31,326 nucleotides of DNA from the NCBI GenBank assembly GCA_000436755.1, contig FR887307.1:24046-55371 (forward strand). The letters run 5' to 3'. This stretch comes from Clostridium sp. CAG:253 (GTDB taxonomy: Bacteria; Bacillota; Clostridia; Lachnospirales; Lachnospiraceae). Position numbers and translations under genes: made by a program. The notes below the pieces were generated by a model, which was not told the origin of the DNA, searched no databases, and was given only the letters and a program-made list of their open reading frames with translations. How positions within the stretch are numbered: position 1 is the stretch's first letter; every line of letters starts with the position of its first letter. Shown in pieces: positions 17,274 through 24,414 of this stretch.

Positions 17274-17531
17274 GACACCACCTCCAAACATATACATTTA
17301 TTCCATTTGAATTTTATCAATTATTTTAAAGTATTGTAGATATATTACTAACCATCCATTTTTTGCTACTATAATTTATACTATTTTATCATTTTACTAT
17401 TTTACGTTCTTTTTATCACAAAAAACAAGCTGCTTGATAACATATCATCACATTTTCATTTTTTTTTGATATTCTTTAAATCGCAATAGCAAACTAAGTT
17501 AATAGTGTATTTATATTGGAGGTAAATTTCC

Positions 17532-18116
17532 ATGAAAGACAAGCTTGAATTATATTTACAAACAGAACTACATTTCAGTTCCATAGATTCAAAAAAAATT
17601 ACATATTGTCTTGAAGGCATCTTGTCCGAAATGAGTAAATTATTAATTATATTCACAATTGCCATTACTTTTGGATATGCCTATGAAGTTTTAATATCCA
17701 CATTTATACTATTATCTATTCGCTGCAATTGCGGCGGATTACATTTTTCGCATTATTTCAGTTGTTTTACATTTACATCTGTATTTTACCTTGCAACAAT
17801 TATTCTCTCTCAATTGCCATTGCCTAATCCTATTTTAGCATGCGGGCTACTTATAACTTTGGAAATATTTTCATTAATCGGACCTATTACTTCACCAATG
17901 CGCCCTCGGTTAACACAATCAGACGTTCAAAAGTATTCGTCCCGCACTACTTTTATACTGCTAATATATTCTTTAATACTTATTCTGTCGGAATCACTCC
18001 CCTATAGAAATCTCATCTATTGGGTTATTGTGTTACAAATATTCCAATTATTATGTGCTAAAATTGCACAGAAAGGAGAGTCATATGAAAAAATTTATTA
18101 CACCAAAGATTTATAA
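17532..18116 (+). CDS. agrB: AgrB-type autoinducer peptide processing protease
   Basis: A 194-residue integral membrane cysteine endopeptidase of the AgrB family with several membrane spans. The catalytic set is visible: Arg64, Gly68-Gly69, His71 and Cys78 in RCNCGGLHFSHYFSC, with the same 7-residue spacing as Arg70/His77/Cys84 of Staphylococcus aureus AgrB. It cuts the C-terminal tail from AgrD and forms the cyclic peptide. GGAGG 9 nt before the ATG sets the start. The agrD gene overlaps its last 32 nt in another frame, so the two are translated from one message. The expected sensor and regulator lie on the opposite strand beyond mobile-element debris. Confidence 0.93.
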   Translation: MKDKLELYLQTELHFSSIDSKKITYCLEGILSEMSKLLIIFTIAITFGYAYEVLISTFILLSIRCNCGGLHFSHYFSCFTFTSVFYLATIILSQLPLPNPILACGLLITLEIFSLIGPITSPMRPRLTQSDVQKYSSRTTFILLIYSLILILSESLPYRNLIYWVIVLQIFQLLCAKIAQKGESYEKIYYTKDL

Positions 18117-18213
18117 GTTATGTACATTATGTCTAGCTTTAACAGTCATTTTGACCTCTAAGCATGCTAGTTATCTTTTCTTTGGTGAACCAAAGTTTCC
18201 AACTGAAGCATAA
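18085..18213 (+). CDS. agrD: AgrD-type autoinducer propeptide with a predicted serine lactone ring
   Basis: A 42-residue peptide with the three AgrD parts: a basic amphipathic/hydrophobic N-terminus (MKKFITPKIYK then LCLALTVILT), the signal region SKHASYLFF, and the acidic/proline tail GEPKFPTEA, which matches the (D/G)EPxxP tail of staphylococcal AgrD. By position the ring is Ser29-Tyr-Leu-Phe-Phe33, closed by Ser instead of the usual Cys, giving a lactone like that of S. intermedius and S. pseudintermedius. AgrB would cut after Phe33. An AAAGGAG site lies about 7 nt before the ATG, inside the agrB coding sequence. It is immediately downstream of, and overlapping, agrB. Confidence 0.85.
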   Translation: MKKFITPKIYKLCTLCLALTVILTSKHASYLFFGEPKFPTEA

Positions 18214-18331
18214 CAAATTTCGACATGTGTCACAATCTGCAATAGCATGACTCATATAAGACTTTTGCATAAGTTATATCAGTTGTTAATCGGGTAGGAA
18301 ATAAACAATTATATCATCTAACAACGCATAG

Positions 18332-18400
18332 TCCAGTAAGCAAGAGAGTTTTCACCTCAAACTTCTCACGGAACCGTATGTGAAATTCTCCCTTTATATG
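18332..18400 (-). mobile_element. Possible 3' end of a group II intron (domain V/VI remnant)
   Basis: Read on the - strand the stretch gives ACATACGGTTCCGTGAGAAG, then TTTGAGGTGAAAACTCTC and CTTGCTTACTGGAC. This follows the order of the 3' half of group II domain V, the domain VI stem, and a pyrimidine-rich 3' end ending near GAC. The 5' half of domain V is missing and no intron reverse transcriptase is present, so at best this is a fragment. The identification is from pattern memory, not alignment. Confidence 0.35.
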
Positions 18401-18420
18401 ACTCTTATGATATTGCGAAC

Positions 18421-18466
18421 AGAAAGATGGTTTTCATTTTCACATAAACGTGAACCATCTTTCTGC
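18421..18466. repeat. 13-bp perfect hairpin, unassigned
   Basis: CAGAAAGATGGTT and AACCATCTTTCTG flank a 20-nt loop. No U run follows on either strand, so it is not a standard terminator. It may belong to the mobile-element remnants on either side. Confidence 0.5.
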
Positions 18467-18712
18467 TATTCATCCATATTCATGAAATTTCCTATATTTA
18501 CATTTGACTAATCTACATTCTATACACTGCAATATACATTCATTCCATAACTAACAAATTAAATACACCAAAATAATTACTCTATCCCATTAGCATTGGA
18601 TTAAGTATATTAGCAATTATATAAATTTCATACCCAGTTCTCTTATAGAATTTCGGAAAGTTAATCTTAAAATCTTATCTCTGATAAAAGAAAGTATATC
18701 AAAGGAAATCAC

Positions 18713-18842
18713 AATCACCGGCTTAACCAGTGATTTGCTTAGCGACCTATAAGGCCTCTTTACTAGCGTCTGAATCTAAAGACCCGTCGAAATGGTCTAC
18801 TCAACGCAACATCAGTTACTTACTTAGCCCCTAAACTTACTA
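18713..18842 (-). mobile_element. Structured tail of the IS200-type element
   Basis: Downstream of the tnpA relic on the - strand is about 125 nt of GC-richer, strongly structured sequence. One long stem pairs GCGT, TGA and AGACC with GGTCT, TCA and ACGC. A final hairpin, AATCACTGG with CCGGTGATT, lies at 18713-18735. This is the position and look of an IS200/IS605 right end with its subterminal hairpin. No tnpB is present. Confidence 0.4.
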
Positions 18843-19311
18843 TTAATTGTTTTTCTTTACTGGCTCTCCAGTAAACGTACCAACATACTTTTTGATAGTC
18901 ATCTGGTCATATTCCAAATCTTCTTGTAATTGATTTCGAATATTTTCTTTGTATTTTTTCCTGCTGTATCATCATAATAACCCCTACACCAGAAATGTCT
19001 ATCTCCATATTTATATTTCAGATTTGCATGTTTCTCAAATATCATCAAAGTACTTTTTCCCTTTAGATATCCCATAAAAATAAAATATGAAACACTCATT
19101 TTGGGTGGAATTTCAACAAACAAATGAATATGATCTGGACATACTTCTCTTCTATAATATTTACACCTTTTCTTTTACAAAGCATGGTAATAATATCGCG
19201 AATATCTTCTCTTAAATTTCCATACGCTACCTTTCTTCTATACTTTGGTGCAAAAACTATATGATACTTACAATTCCATGTTATATGTGATAAACTGTTA
19301 TTGTTATTCAT
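18843..19311 (-). pseudogene. tnpA: IS200/IS605-family transposase TnpA with two frameshifts
   Basis: A Y1 (HUH) transposase of about 155 residues split into three frames. The first part reads MNNNNSLSHITWNCKYHIVF and on to GVNIIE. The catalytic HUH segment CPDHIHLFVEIPPK is in the next frame, followed by YLKGKSTLMIF and the catalytic Tyr region HFWCRGYY. A second shift near KNTKKI leads into IRNQLQEDLEYDQMTIKKY and the ending GEPVKKNN with a stop at 18843. Both catalytic motifs survive, but the gene is broken in two places. It lies between agrD and the agrC-like gene and explains part of the spacing of the split agr locus. Confidence 0.85.
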
Positions 19312-19320
19312 ACAGACAAT

Positions 19321-19380
19321 CTCCTTTGTTTTTTAATGTGGTTGGCAGACCATCATTATTATAACAAAGGAACTTATCAT
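19321..19380 (-). promoter_or_regulatory. RBS-sequestering hairpin upstream of tnpA
   Basis: On the - strand CCTTTGTT pairs with AACAAAGG, and the latter contains most of the AAAGGAG ribosome site of tnpA, 9 nt before its ATG. IS200 elements are known to repress transposase translation with such a 5' stem-loop. Confidence 0.5.
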
Positions 19381-19502
19381 TGCACATCGCTTAATCTCTT
19401 TCCACCACCCGCATAACAGATGGTTTATTTATTTGCTACATTCCATTTTTTTCTCCAAGAGAAACTACATTTCGCAAATGAGACCTCTAGGTCTATATAG
19501 GC

Positions 19503-19541
19503 AAAAAGTACTCCATATCTATACTAACGGAGTACTTCTTC
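19503..19541 (-). terminator. Terminator of the XRE-AgrA-AgrC operon
   Basis: AAGTACTCC and GGAGTACTT form a 9-bp stem with a 14-nt loop and run into TTTTTGCC on the - strand. The AgrC stop codon lies within the loop. Confidence 0.75.
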
Positions 19542-20781
19542 CAATCATTAAAGAAAAACATATATAATTCTGTTCATCAATCATTTTATTTTCCAACAAC
19601 AGTTCTATTTTGTACTTTTGAATCAAACTCTTCAGATGATGCAATCCAATTCCCCTATCACATCCTTTTGTGCTATAACCCCTTTGAAACATTCTTTTCA
19701 TCTCTTGATTTTTCAGTTCAACATGGGGATTTGCTATTCGTATCACAATTCCATCTCCTTTTTCAACTTCAAAAACAAGAAATTCAGTTTTACCATTCTG
19801 CTTCATATCCTGAATTGCATTATCAAAAAGCGTTCCAAGAATTTCAATCATATAAATCTCATCCACTTCACATTTTTCCAAGCTACATTTCAATTTTATT
19901 CGCATTCTTAAACCTGATTCCTGTGCTTCAATCATCTTTTCATAAACATGAGCTATTAGTATAGGATTTTTTAGTGCCATTACTTGTGCTGGCATCTCAT
20001 AATCTGTCAATCTTTGTAGATACCTTTTTTGTTCTTCCACCAATATTTTGTAGTCACTGTATATGTTATGTAATGAGTACACTGCATCTAAATGATTCTG
20101 AAATTTATGTTGCCTATTACGAATTTGTTCAATCACATTCTCAAATGCCTTAAAATATCTACTACGAATTTTTTTCTCATAATAATACCTCATTAACCGA
20201 GTACTTAATAACCACAGCAAACTCAAGCCTATCATAATATAAAGATAATCAGCTAATTCAAGTTCCAATGTCATATTATAATCAATAATCTTCGTTATTA
20301 TAAGAATAAGACTAAAAAACAACACGGCTATATACAATATTTCTTGTTTATTACACCATTTTTTCAAATACCAAATTGGTATTCTTTTTAATATAATATA
20401 ACATAGAGCAACACTTTCTAATGCTGCTAATAGTTTACAACTATTATCGCTCAATCTGTTATTAAATATAAATAAAAAAGGAAATAAGCTTATCAACTCT
20501 ACTAATCCACCTATTACCAAGCTCAAAATCAGTGTAATTACACTCTCTTTCCAAGGAACTCTATATCCAATCTTTACATATAACAGTGTAAAAAAATAAC
20601 ATACATATACCTCTTCACTTGGAATAAACATAATGTAAACTGTTTCTGCTAATATAAATAATATTGACCACACCATACGAACATCTTTCCTTTTCCCTTG
20701 CAAACCATTTATAATAAGCATGCTACATAAAATTTCTGATATAATCGCACATACAGTCTCCAGATATTCTATATTCCCCAT
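19519..20781 (-). CDS. AgrC-type sensor histidine kinase (GHKL)
   Basis: A 420-residue membrane sensor. About six or seven membrane spans occupy residues 1-200. A linker with the modified H-box RQHKFQNHL follows, then the GHKL ATPase domain with N-box LGTLFDNAIQDM and G-box DRGIGLHHLK. AgrC proteins bind the cyclic AgrD peptide at the membrane and phosphorylate AgrA. The start is ATG at 20781, after GAAGGG at 9 nt; a TTG two codons upstream is less likely. It follows the AgrA-like gene almost without a gap (stop at 20784) and is the last gene of the operon. The match to the AgrD encoded at 18085 is inferred from proximity. Confidence 0.88.
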   Translation of the reverse strand: MGNIEYLETVCAIISEILCSMLIINGLQGKRKDVRMVWSILFILAETVYIMFIPSEEVYVCYFFTLLYVKIGYRVPWKESVITLILSLVIGGLVELISLFPFLFIFNNRLSDNSCKLLAALESVALCYIILKRIPIWYLKKWCNKQEILYIAVLFFSLILIITKIIDYNMTLELELADYLYIMIGLSLLWLLSTRLMRYYYEKKIRSRYFKAFENVIEQIRNRQHKFQNHLDAVYSLHNIYSDYKILVEEQKRYLQRLTDYEMPAQVMALKNPILIAHVYEKMIEAQESGLRMRIKLKCSLEKCEVDEIYMIEILGTLFDNAIQDMKQNGKTEFLVFEVEKGDGIVIRIANPHVELKNQEMKRMFQRGYSTKGCDRGIGLHHLKSLIQKYKIELLLENKMIDEQNYICFSLMIGRSTPLV

Positions 20782-20783
20782 TT

Positions 20784-21527
20784 TCAATAGCCCTTCTTTA
20801 TATACAATTCATATTGTCTTCGAAAACTTTTTTTCAAAACACTTCCCATACAAATTTGCTCATCAATGCCTTTTAATTTAATAAATTGATTAACATAATC
20901 TACTGATTCTATATAATTGATATTAACTGCTGTTCCCTTCAATGGTAATAAAAAAATGTAACTCGTAACTCTCTTTAAAAATTGCTTCAATGGTAAATTA
21001 GGAATTTCAATACATTCCTTATCAGTATAAATATGTAAAATTCTATTTTGATGAACCACATATCGAATTTCAGATATATCTATCGAATAATTAATACCAT
21101 CATTTCTAAAATACATTCTCTCTGGTAATTTTGATGCTCTTTCACCCCTTGTTAGTACTTCATCAATCAATCGACTCACTCGTTCATCATCTATTGGCTT
21201 CTCAATATAATCATAACAATGAATACGGTGTAACAAATCCACTTCTAATCCAGCAATAGAAGTAATAAATACAATTTCAGTTCCGGCACAAAAAGGACAT
21301 TCACGTATCCTTTCTGTAAAAGTAATCCCTGAAAAGTCATTTCTTTTCTGAGGATGTAAAATAATATCCACTAAAAATAAATCCATTCTGTGCATCAATG
21401 CAAAACCAAGAGCATCTTCTTCGTCCGAAAAAGTGTGAACCATTATTTCCTGCTTCATCGAATTAATAATCTTAACCAGTCGTTTTCTTGTCAATTCATT
21501 ATCTTCCAATATAAGTATATGTTTCAT
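20784..21527 (-). CDS. AgrA-type response regulator (REC-LytTR)
   Basis: A 247-residue response regulator. The receiver domain (about 1-130) has the acidic pair EDN at residues 8-10, the phosphoacceptor Asp in LFLVDIIL near residue 55, the Thr/Ser in VFITSIAG, and Lys in IEKPID. The LytTR DNA-binding domain (about 140-245) has YFRNDG and the LPLKGTAVNINYIESVD core. The partner is the GHKL kinase immediately downstream. Translation is coupled to the XRE gene upstream: AAGGAG is within the XRE 3' end and the XRE TAA lies one base before this ATG. The likely targets are agrBD or its own operon; a 21-bp-spaced direct repeat at 21944-21973 is a candidate site. Confidence 0.9.
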   Translation of the reverse strand: MKHILILEDNELTRKRLVKIINSMKQEIMVHTFSDEEDALGFALMHRMDLFLVDIILHPQKRNDFSGITFTERIRECPFCAGTEIVFITSIAGLEVDLLHRIHCYDYIEKPIDDERVSRLIDEVLTRGERASKLPERMYFRNDGINYSIDISEIRYVVHQNRILHIYTDKECIEIPNLPLKQFLKRVTSYIFLLPLKGTAVNINYIESVDYVNQFIKLKGIDEQICMGSVLKKSFRRQYELYIKKGY

Positions 21528-21528
21528 C

Positions 21529-21879
21529 TTACTCCTTTAAATCAGACTTCAAAACACGAATAAAATACTCCAGCAGACGTATCAAGCTTCTTACAGTTTT
21601 ATCCTTTGATGTGTTTGTTACTATATATTTTAGAATATCATCCTCATTATATGGATCATCCGCGACAAAATCATTCAAATCCACCTCATATTTTCGATGA
21701 ATCTGTATTGCCTTGTCCAAAGTCATAAGTGTTTTTCCACTTTCAATTTTTCGATAAGAAGAAACATCCCAATATAGTTCATCTGCAAACGCCTGTTGTG
21801 TCAGACCAAGTTTTTCCCTTAATTCTTTGAGTTTCCTGCCAATTTCTGCAATCTCTTCATCACTTATCATTCTGTCCAT
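21529..21879 (-). CDS. XRE-family regulator, first gene of the agrAC-like operon
   Basis: A 116-residue protein with an N-terminal helix-turn-helix: IGRKLKELREKLGLTQQAF, then YWDVSSYRKIESGKTLMTLD. A helical C-terminal half has charged residues (DDPYNEDDILKYIV) and no membrane segment. It is joined to the response regulator by a one-base gap with coupled translation. An AGGAG site is about 11 nt upstream. It may repress the operon through the perfect inverted repeat ACAGTA-TGC-TACTGT at 21918-21932. It shares the XRE fold with the protein at 16953, but the two are not close in sequence. Confidence 0.85.
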   Translation of the reverse strand: MDRMISDEEIAEIGRKLKELREKLGLTQQAFADELYWDVSSYRKIESGKTLMTLDKAIQIHRKYEVDLNDFVADDPYNEDDILKYIVTNTSKDKTVRSLIRLLEYFIRVLKSDLKE

Positions 21880-21917
21880 GTTCCGAGTTACTCCTTTTTT
21901 AACAATATTACCAATAG

Positions 21918-21932
21918 ACAGTATGCTACTGT
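21918..21932. promoter_or_regulatory. Palindrome upstream of the XRE-AgrA-AgrC operon
   Basis: ACAGTA and TACTGT flank a 3-nt centre, about 40 nt before the XRE start codon. It is a candidate XRE operator. Confidence 0.45.
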
Positions 21933-21943
21933 TATAGATTTAT

Positions 21944-21973
21944 ATTCCACATAACATGATTTTAATTCCACAT
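21944..21973. promoter_or_regulatory. Candidate LytTR (AgrA-like) direct-repeat site
   Basis: The 9-mer ATTCCACAT occurs twice with exactly 12 nt between copies, giving a 21-bp centre-to-centre spacing (two helical turns). This is the geometry known for LytTR regulators. It lies upstream of the operon that encodes such a regulator. The rest of the gap up to 22250 is AT-rich, and I see nothing else assignable apart from a weak possible + promoter near 22110-22140. Confidence 0.45.
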
Positions 21974-22250
21974 GTCTTTTCTAAGTTCCAATTATAATCC
22001 GAAATCTAATACTTCTAACCTTCTTTTACTGCATATCAAGCTACTGCTCTAGCCTAATAAAAAACAAAAAAATTTAATCTTTATTTAAAATAAAATATCA
22101 TAGACTTTGCATAATACATGTGATATAGTGATACAAATTATAAAATGAAATTCTACAATACCCTACCCAAAATTAATACCTGGCCAATTTTACATATAAA
22201 ATACCGTTTCATAAAAAACTGTTATAAACCATCAATTTCTTGTCATACTA

Positions 22251-22325
22251 AAACAGCATCAAACACATGAATAATTTGCGCACTCTATTATAAGCGTAAA
22301 CCAGTCATTGCTGATGCTGTTTTTA
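22251..22325. terminator. Bidirectional terminator downstream of spoIIID
   Basis: AACAGCATCA and TGATGCTGTT enclose a long loop, with TTTTATTG on the + side and TTTTAG on the - side. It would end the spoIIID transcript and marks the boundary of the AT-rich island. Confidence 0.65.
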
Positions 22326-22345
22326 TTGTTTCTTTATCTTTCCCC

Positions 22346-22645
22346 TTAATGCATATGTGCATATTTTTCTTTTGTTGCCATCCCCCCTCTGATATGTCTT
22401 TCTGATTTGTTCAAGTCTAAGATTTTTCTTACTTCAATTGCTAATGACGAATCTATATTTTCAAGTCTTTCAGTGAGATCTTTATGAACCGTCGATTTGC
22501 TGACACCAAATATTTTGGCAGCCTGCCTTACAGTAGATTTATTTTCTATCATATAATTGGCAAGACTTATTGCTCTCTGACTTAATCTTTCATCTGCTAT
22601 GTATGTATTTTTCCTTCTCCTGTTCCTAAAATTCAGCTTTTCCAC
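22346..22645 (-). CDS. spoIIID: Sporulation transcription factor SpoIIID
   Basis: A 99-residue HTH protein. The core YMIENKSTVRQAAKIFGVSK, STVHKDLTERL, then EVRKILDLNKSERHIRGG-ATKEKY matches SpoIIID throughout, a mother-cell regulator acting with sigma-E. The N-terminus is about 15 residues longer than in Bacillus subtilis and rich in Arg/Lys (RNRRRKNTY). The start is GTG, preceded by GAGGAG at 8 nt. It is monocistronic. Its presence shows the organism belongs to a lineage with sporulation genes, though it does not prove that it forms spores. Confidence 0.95.
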   Translation of the reverse strand: MEKLNFRNRRRKNTYIADERLSQRAISLANYMIENKSTVRQAAKIFGVSKSTVHKDLTERLENIDSSLAIEVRKILDLNKSERHIRGGMATKEKYAHMH

Positions 22646-22803
22646 TTTAAAAGCTCCTCTTATTTTTTTACATCTTATGAGAAAGCTGTTTATTTTATGA
22701 CAGGCTGTTAAGGAAATTTATTTTGCCTGAAAATTCTTGACTTAAAATCTATTTTTCATTACACTAAAAATAAATATCAACAATTTATGAACGGAGGAGT
22801 TAT

Positions 22804-23145
22804 ATGCCATTTATTGATTCAAAAGTAACAGTTTCACTTTCAGCTGAAAAAGAGGAAAATATTAAACAGAAACTCGGACATGCTATCGGAACACTAGGCA
22901 AAACAGAAAGCTTTTTAATGGTTGGTTTTGAAGATGATTACAGCCTTTACATGGGCGGAAACAAATTAGAAAAAGGTGCTTTTGTTTCGGTGCGTGTATT
23001 CGGTAAAATCAACTCATCACAAAGCAATGAAATGACAGCAAAAATCTGTCAGATATTTGCCGATGAACTTGATATTCCGGGTCAAAATGTATACGTCACA
23101 TATCAGGGCATAGCCGACTGGGGCTGGAACGGAAACAATTTCTAA
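22804..23145 (+). CDS. MIF-family (macrophage migration inhibitory factor-like) tautomerase
   Basis: A 113-residue protein of the MIF/tautomerase superfamily. Pro2 follows the initiator Met (MPFIDSKVTVSL) and would be the catalytic base after Met removal. Near residue 39 Lys in GKTESFLMVGF matches the position of Lys32 of human MIF, and the C-terminus VYVTYQGIADWGWNGNNF aligns with the VYINYYDMNAANVGWN ending of MIF. The length is that of eukaryotic-type MIF rather than of the 60-70-residue 4-oxalocrotonate tautomerases. It probably has keto-enol tautomerase activity toward phenylpyruvate-like substrates as a trimer. No signal peptide is present. The gene stands alone, with GGAGGAG before the ATG and a terminator after it. 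Confidence 0.92.
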   Translation: MPFIDSKVTVSLSAEKEENIKQKLGHAIGTLGKTESFLMVGFEDDYSLYMGGNKLEKGAFVSVRVFGKINSSQSNEMTAKICQIFADELDIPGQNVYVTYQGIADWGWNGNNF

Positions 23146-23232
23146 TATAATTTTAGTTATTGTTCACACCGACATAATGTTCACATCCGCGTTGTGATTG
23201 ACAAATAACAGATATGTCATTAAAAACAAATA

Positions 23233-23275
23233 AGCAGACAATAATATTCATATTTATTGTCTGCTCTTTTATTTT
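23233..23275 (+). terminator. Terminator after the MIF-like gene
   Basis: A 12-bp perfect stem AGCAGACAATAA / TTATTGTCTGCT with a 9-nt loop, followed by CTTTTATTTTT. Confidence 0.85.
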
Positions 23276-23305
23276 TATCTTCTTTTATTTATATATTGCA
23301 CTAAT

Positions 23306-24157
23306 CTAATCATGTACATTTAAGCCATGAAGCATTTTTACAAATTCAGGATTGCTATGGTCTACAATCTCACTGTGTCCAAGGTCAAGTTTTGCAATTT
23401 CTTTCATATCTTCATCTGAAATCTCAAAATCCCATACATCCATATTCTGTTCCATGCGTTCTTTGTGAACTGACTTCGGTATTACCACAACACCTCTCTG
23501 CACATTCCATCTGAGAGCTACCTGTGCCGGTGTCTTTCCGTACTTCTCACCTATAGCAGCAAGAACCGGATGTGTAAATATTCCATGATTTCCTTCAGCA
23601 AACGGTCCCCATGCTTCCGGTACAACTCCGTACTCTTTCATAACGCTGAGTGCATTTTCCTGTTGGAAAAACGGATGTAATTCCACCTGATTTACCATCG
23701 GTTTTATGTCTACTGTCTCACAAAAATCTGCCAATATATGAGGATAGAAATTGCAAACTCCGATTGCTTTAAGCTTGCCTTCTTTGTACATTTCCTCCAT
23801 AGCACGGTAAGCACCATAGTAATCACCCATCGGCTGATGAATAAGATATAAATCTAAATAATCTGTTCCAAGTTTTTTCAAAGATCTCTCCACAGCAGCT
23901 TTTGCACCTTCATAACTTGCATCCTGTACCCATAACTTTGTAGCAATAAAAAGTTCTTCTCTAGGCACTCCGCATTTTGCGATTGCTGCTCCAACAGCTT
24001 CTTCATTCATATAAGCTGCTGCCGTATCGATAAGACGATATCCGCTTGCAATTGCATCTGTGACAGCTTTTTCGCACACATCAGCTTCAGGAACCTGAAA
24101 AACTCCAAATCCGAGAAGCGGCATTTTTAATCCGTTACTTAATGTAGTGTATTCCAT
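23306..24157 (-). CDS. Aldo/keto reductase
   Basis: A 283-residue NADPH-dependent aldo/keto reductase of the AKR5-like bacterial type. The catalytic tetrad is visible: Asp and Tyr in DTAAAYMNEE, Lys in IATKLWV, His in LIHQPMG. The NADP-binding end has VVIPKSVHKERMEQN. It reduces aldehydes or ketones to alcohols; the substrate is unknown. The start is the ATG with AAAGGAG about 8 nt upstream; the frame stays open 39 codons further, but that part lies in the leader, between promoter and ribosome site. It is divergent from a LysR regulator that probably controls it. Confidence 0.92.
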   Translation of the reverse strand: MEYTTLSNGLKMPLLGFGVFQVPEADVCEKAVTDAIASGYRLIDTAAAYMNEEAVGAAIAKCGVPREELFIATKLWVQDASYEGAKAAVERSLKKLGTDYLDLYLIHQPMGDYYGAYRAMEEMYKEGKLKAIGVCNFYPHILADFCETVDIKPMVNQVELHPFFQQENALSVMKEYGVVPEAWGPFAEGNHGIFTHPVLAAIGEKYGKTPAQVALRWNVQRGVVVIPKSVHKERMEQNMDVWDFEISDEDMKEIAKLDLGHSEIVDHSNPEFVKMLHGLNVHD

Positions 24158-24281
24158 AATTTTACTCCTTTCAATTCTCTTATAACGTTGTCTGGTGTAA
24201 TGTATCATTGATACAGTACACTGGTTATTTTCCATTTTTAATGGAAGATTTAAAGAATTATCTCTTAAATTCATTGTCTAA

Positions 24282-24311
24282 ATTATAGTGTTAAATTCCT
24301 CAAATGAACAA
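24282..24311 (-). promoter_or_regulatory. Promoter of the aldo/keto reductase
   Basis: TTGTTC and a perfect TATAAT with an 18-nt spacer on the - strand, about 125 nt upstream of the start codon. Confidence 0.6.
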
Positions 24312-24330
24312 TATTTAATTTTTATACTGC

Positions 24331-24347
24331 TATTCATTTAATGAATA
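24331..24347. promoter_or_regulatory. Perfect 17-nt palindrome, candidate LysR operator
   Basis: TATTCATT-T-AATGAATA contains the T-N11-A form typical of LysR sites. It sits between the divergent aldo/keto reductase and lysR genes, just upstream of the reductase -35 element. Confidence 0.6.
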
Positions 24348-24414
24348 CTATATATTGATTTATAATATAAATCTGCTAAACTGTTAATTAAGTAAAACAA
24401 GGAGGTTTTTAATC

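Noticed and set aside
18421..18466. The 13-bp hairpin as the agrBD terminator
   Set aside because: No T run follows on the + strand and it is over 200 nt from the agrD stop codon.
22145..22270. A 41-codon + strand ORF in the gap before spoIIID
   Set aside because: A weak promoter-like pair lies upstream, but there is no Shine-Dalgarno site and the frame runs into the terminator stem.
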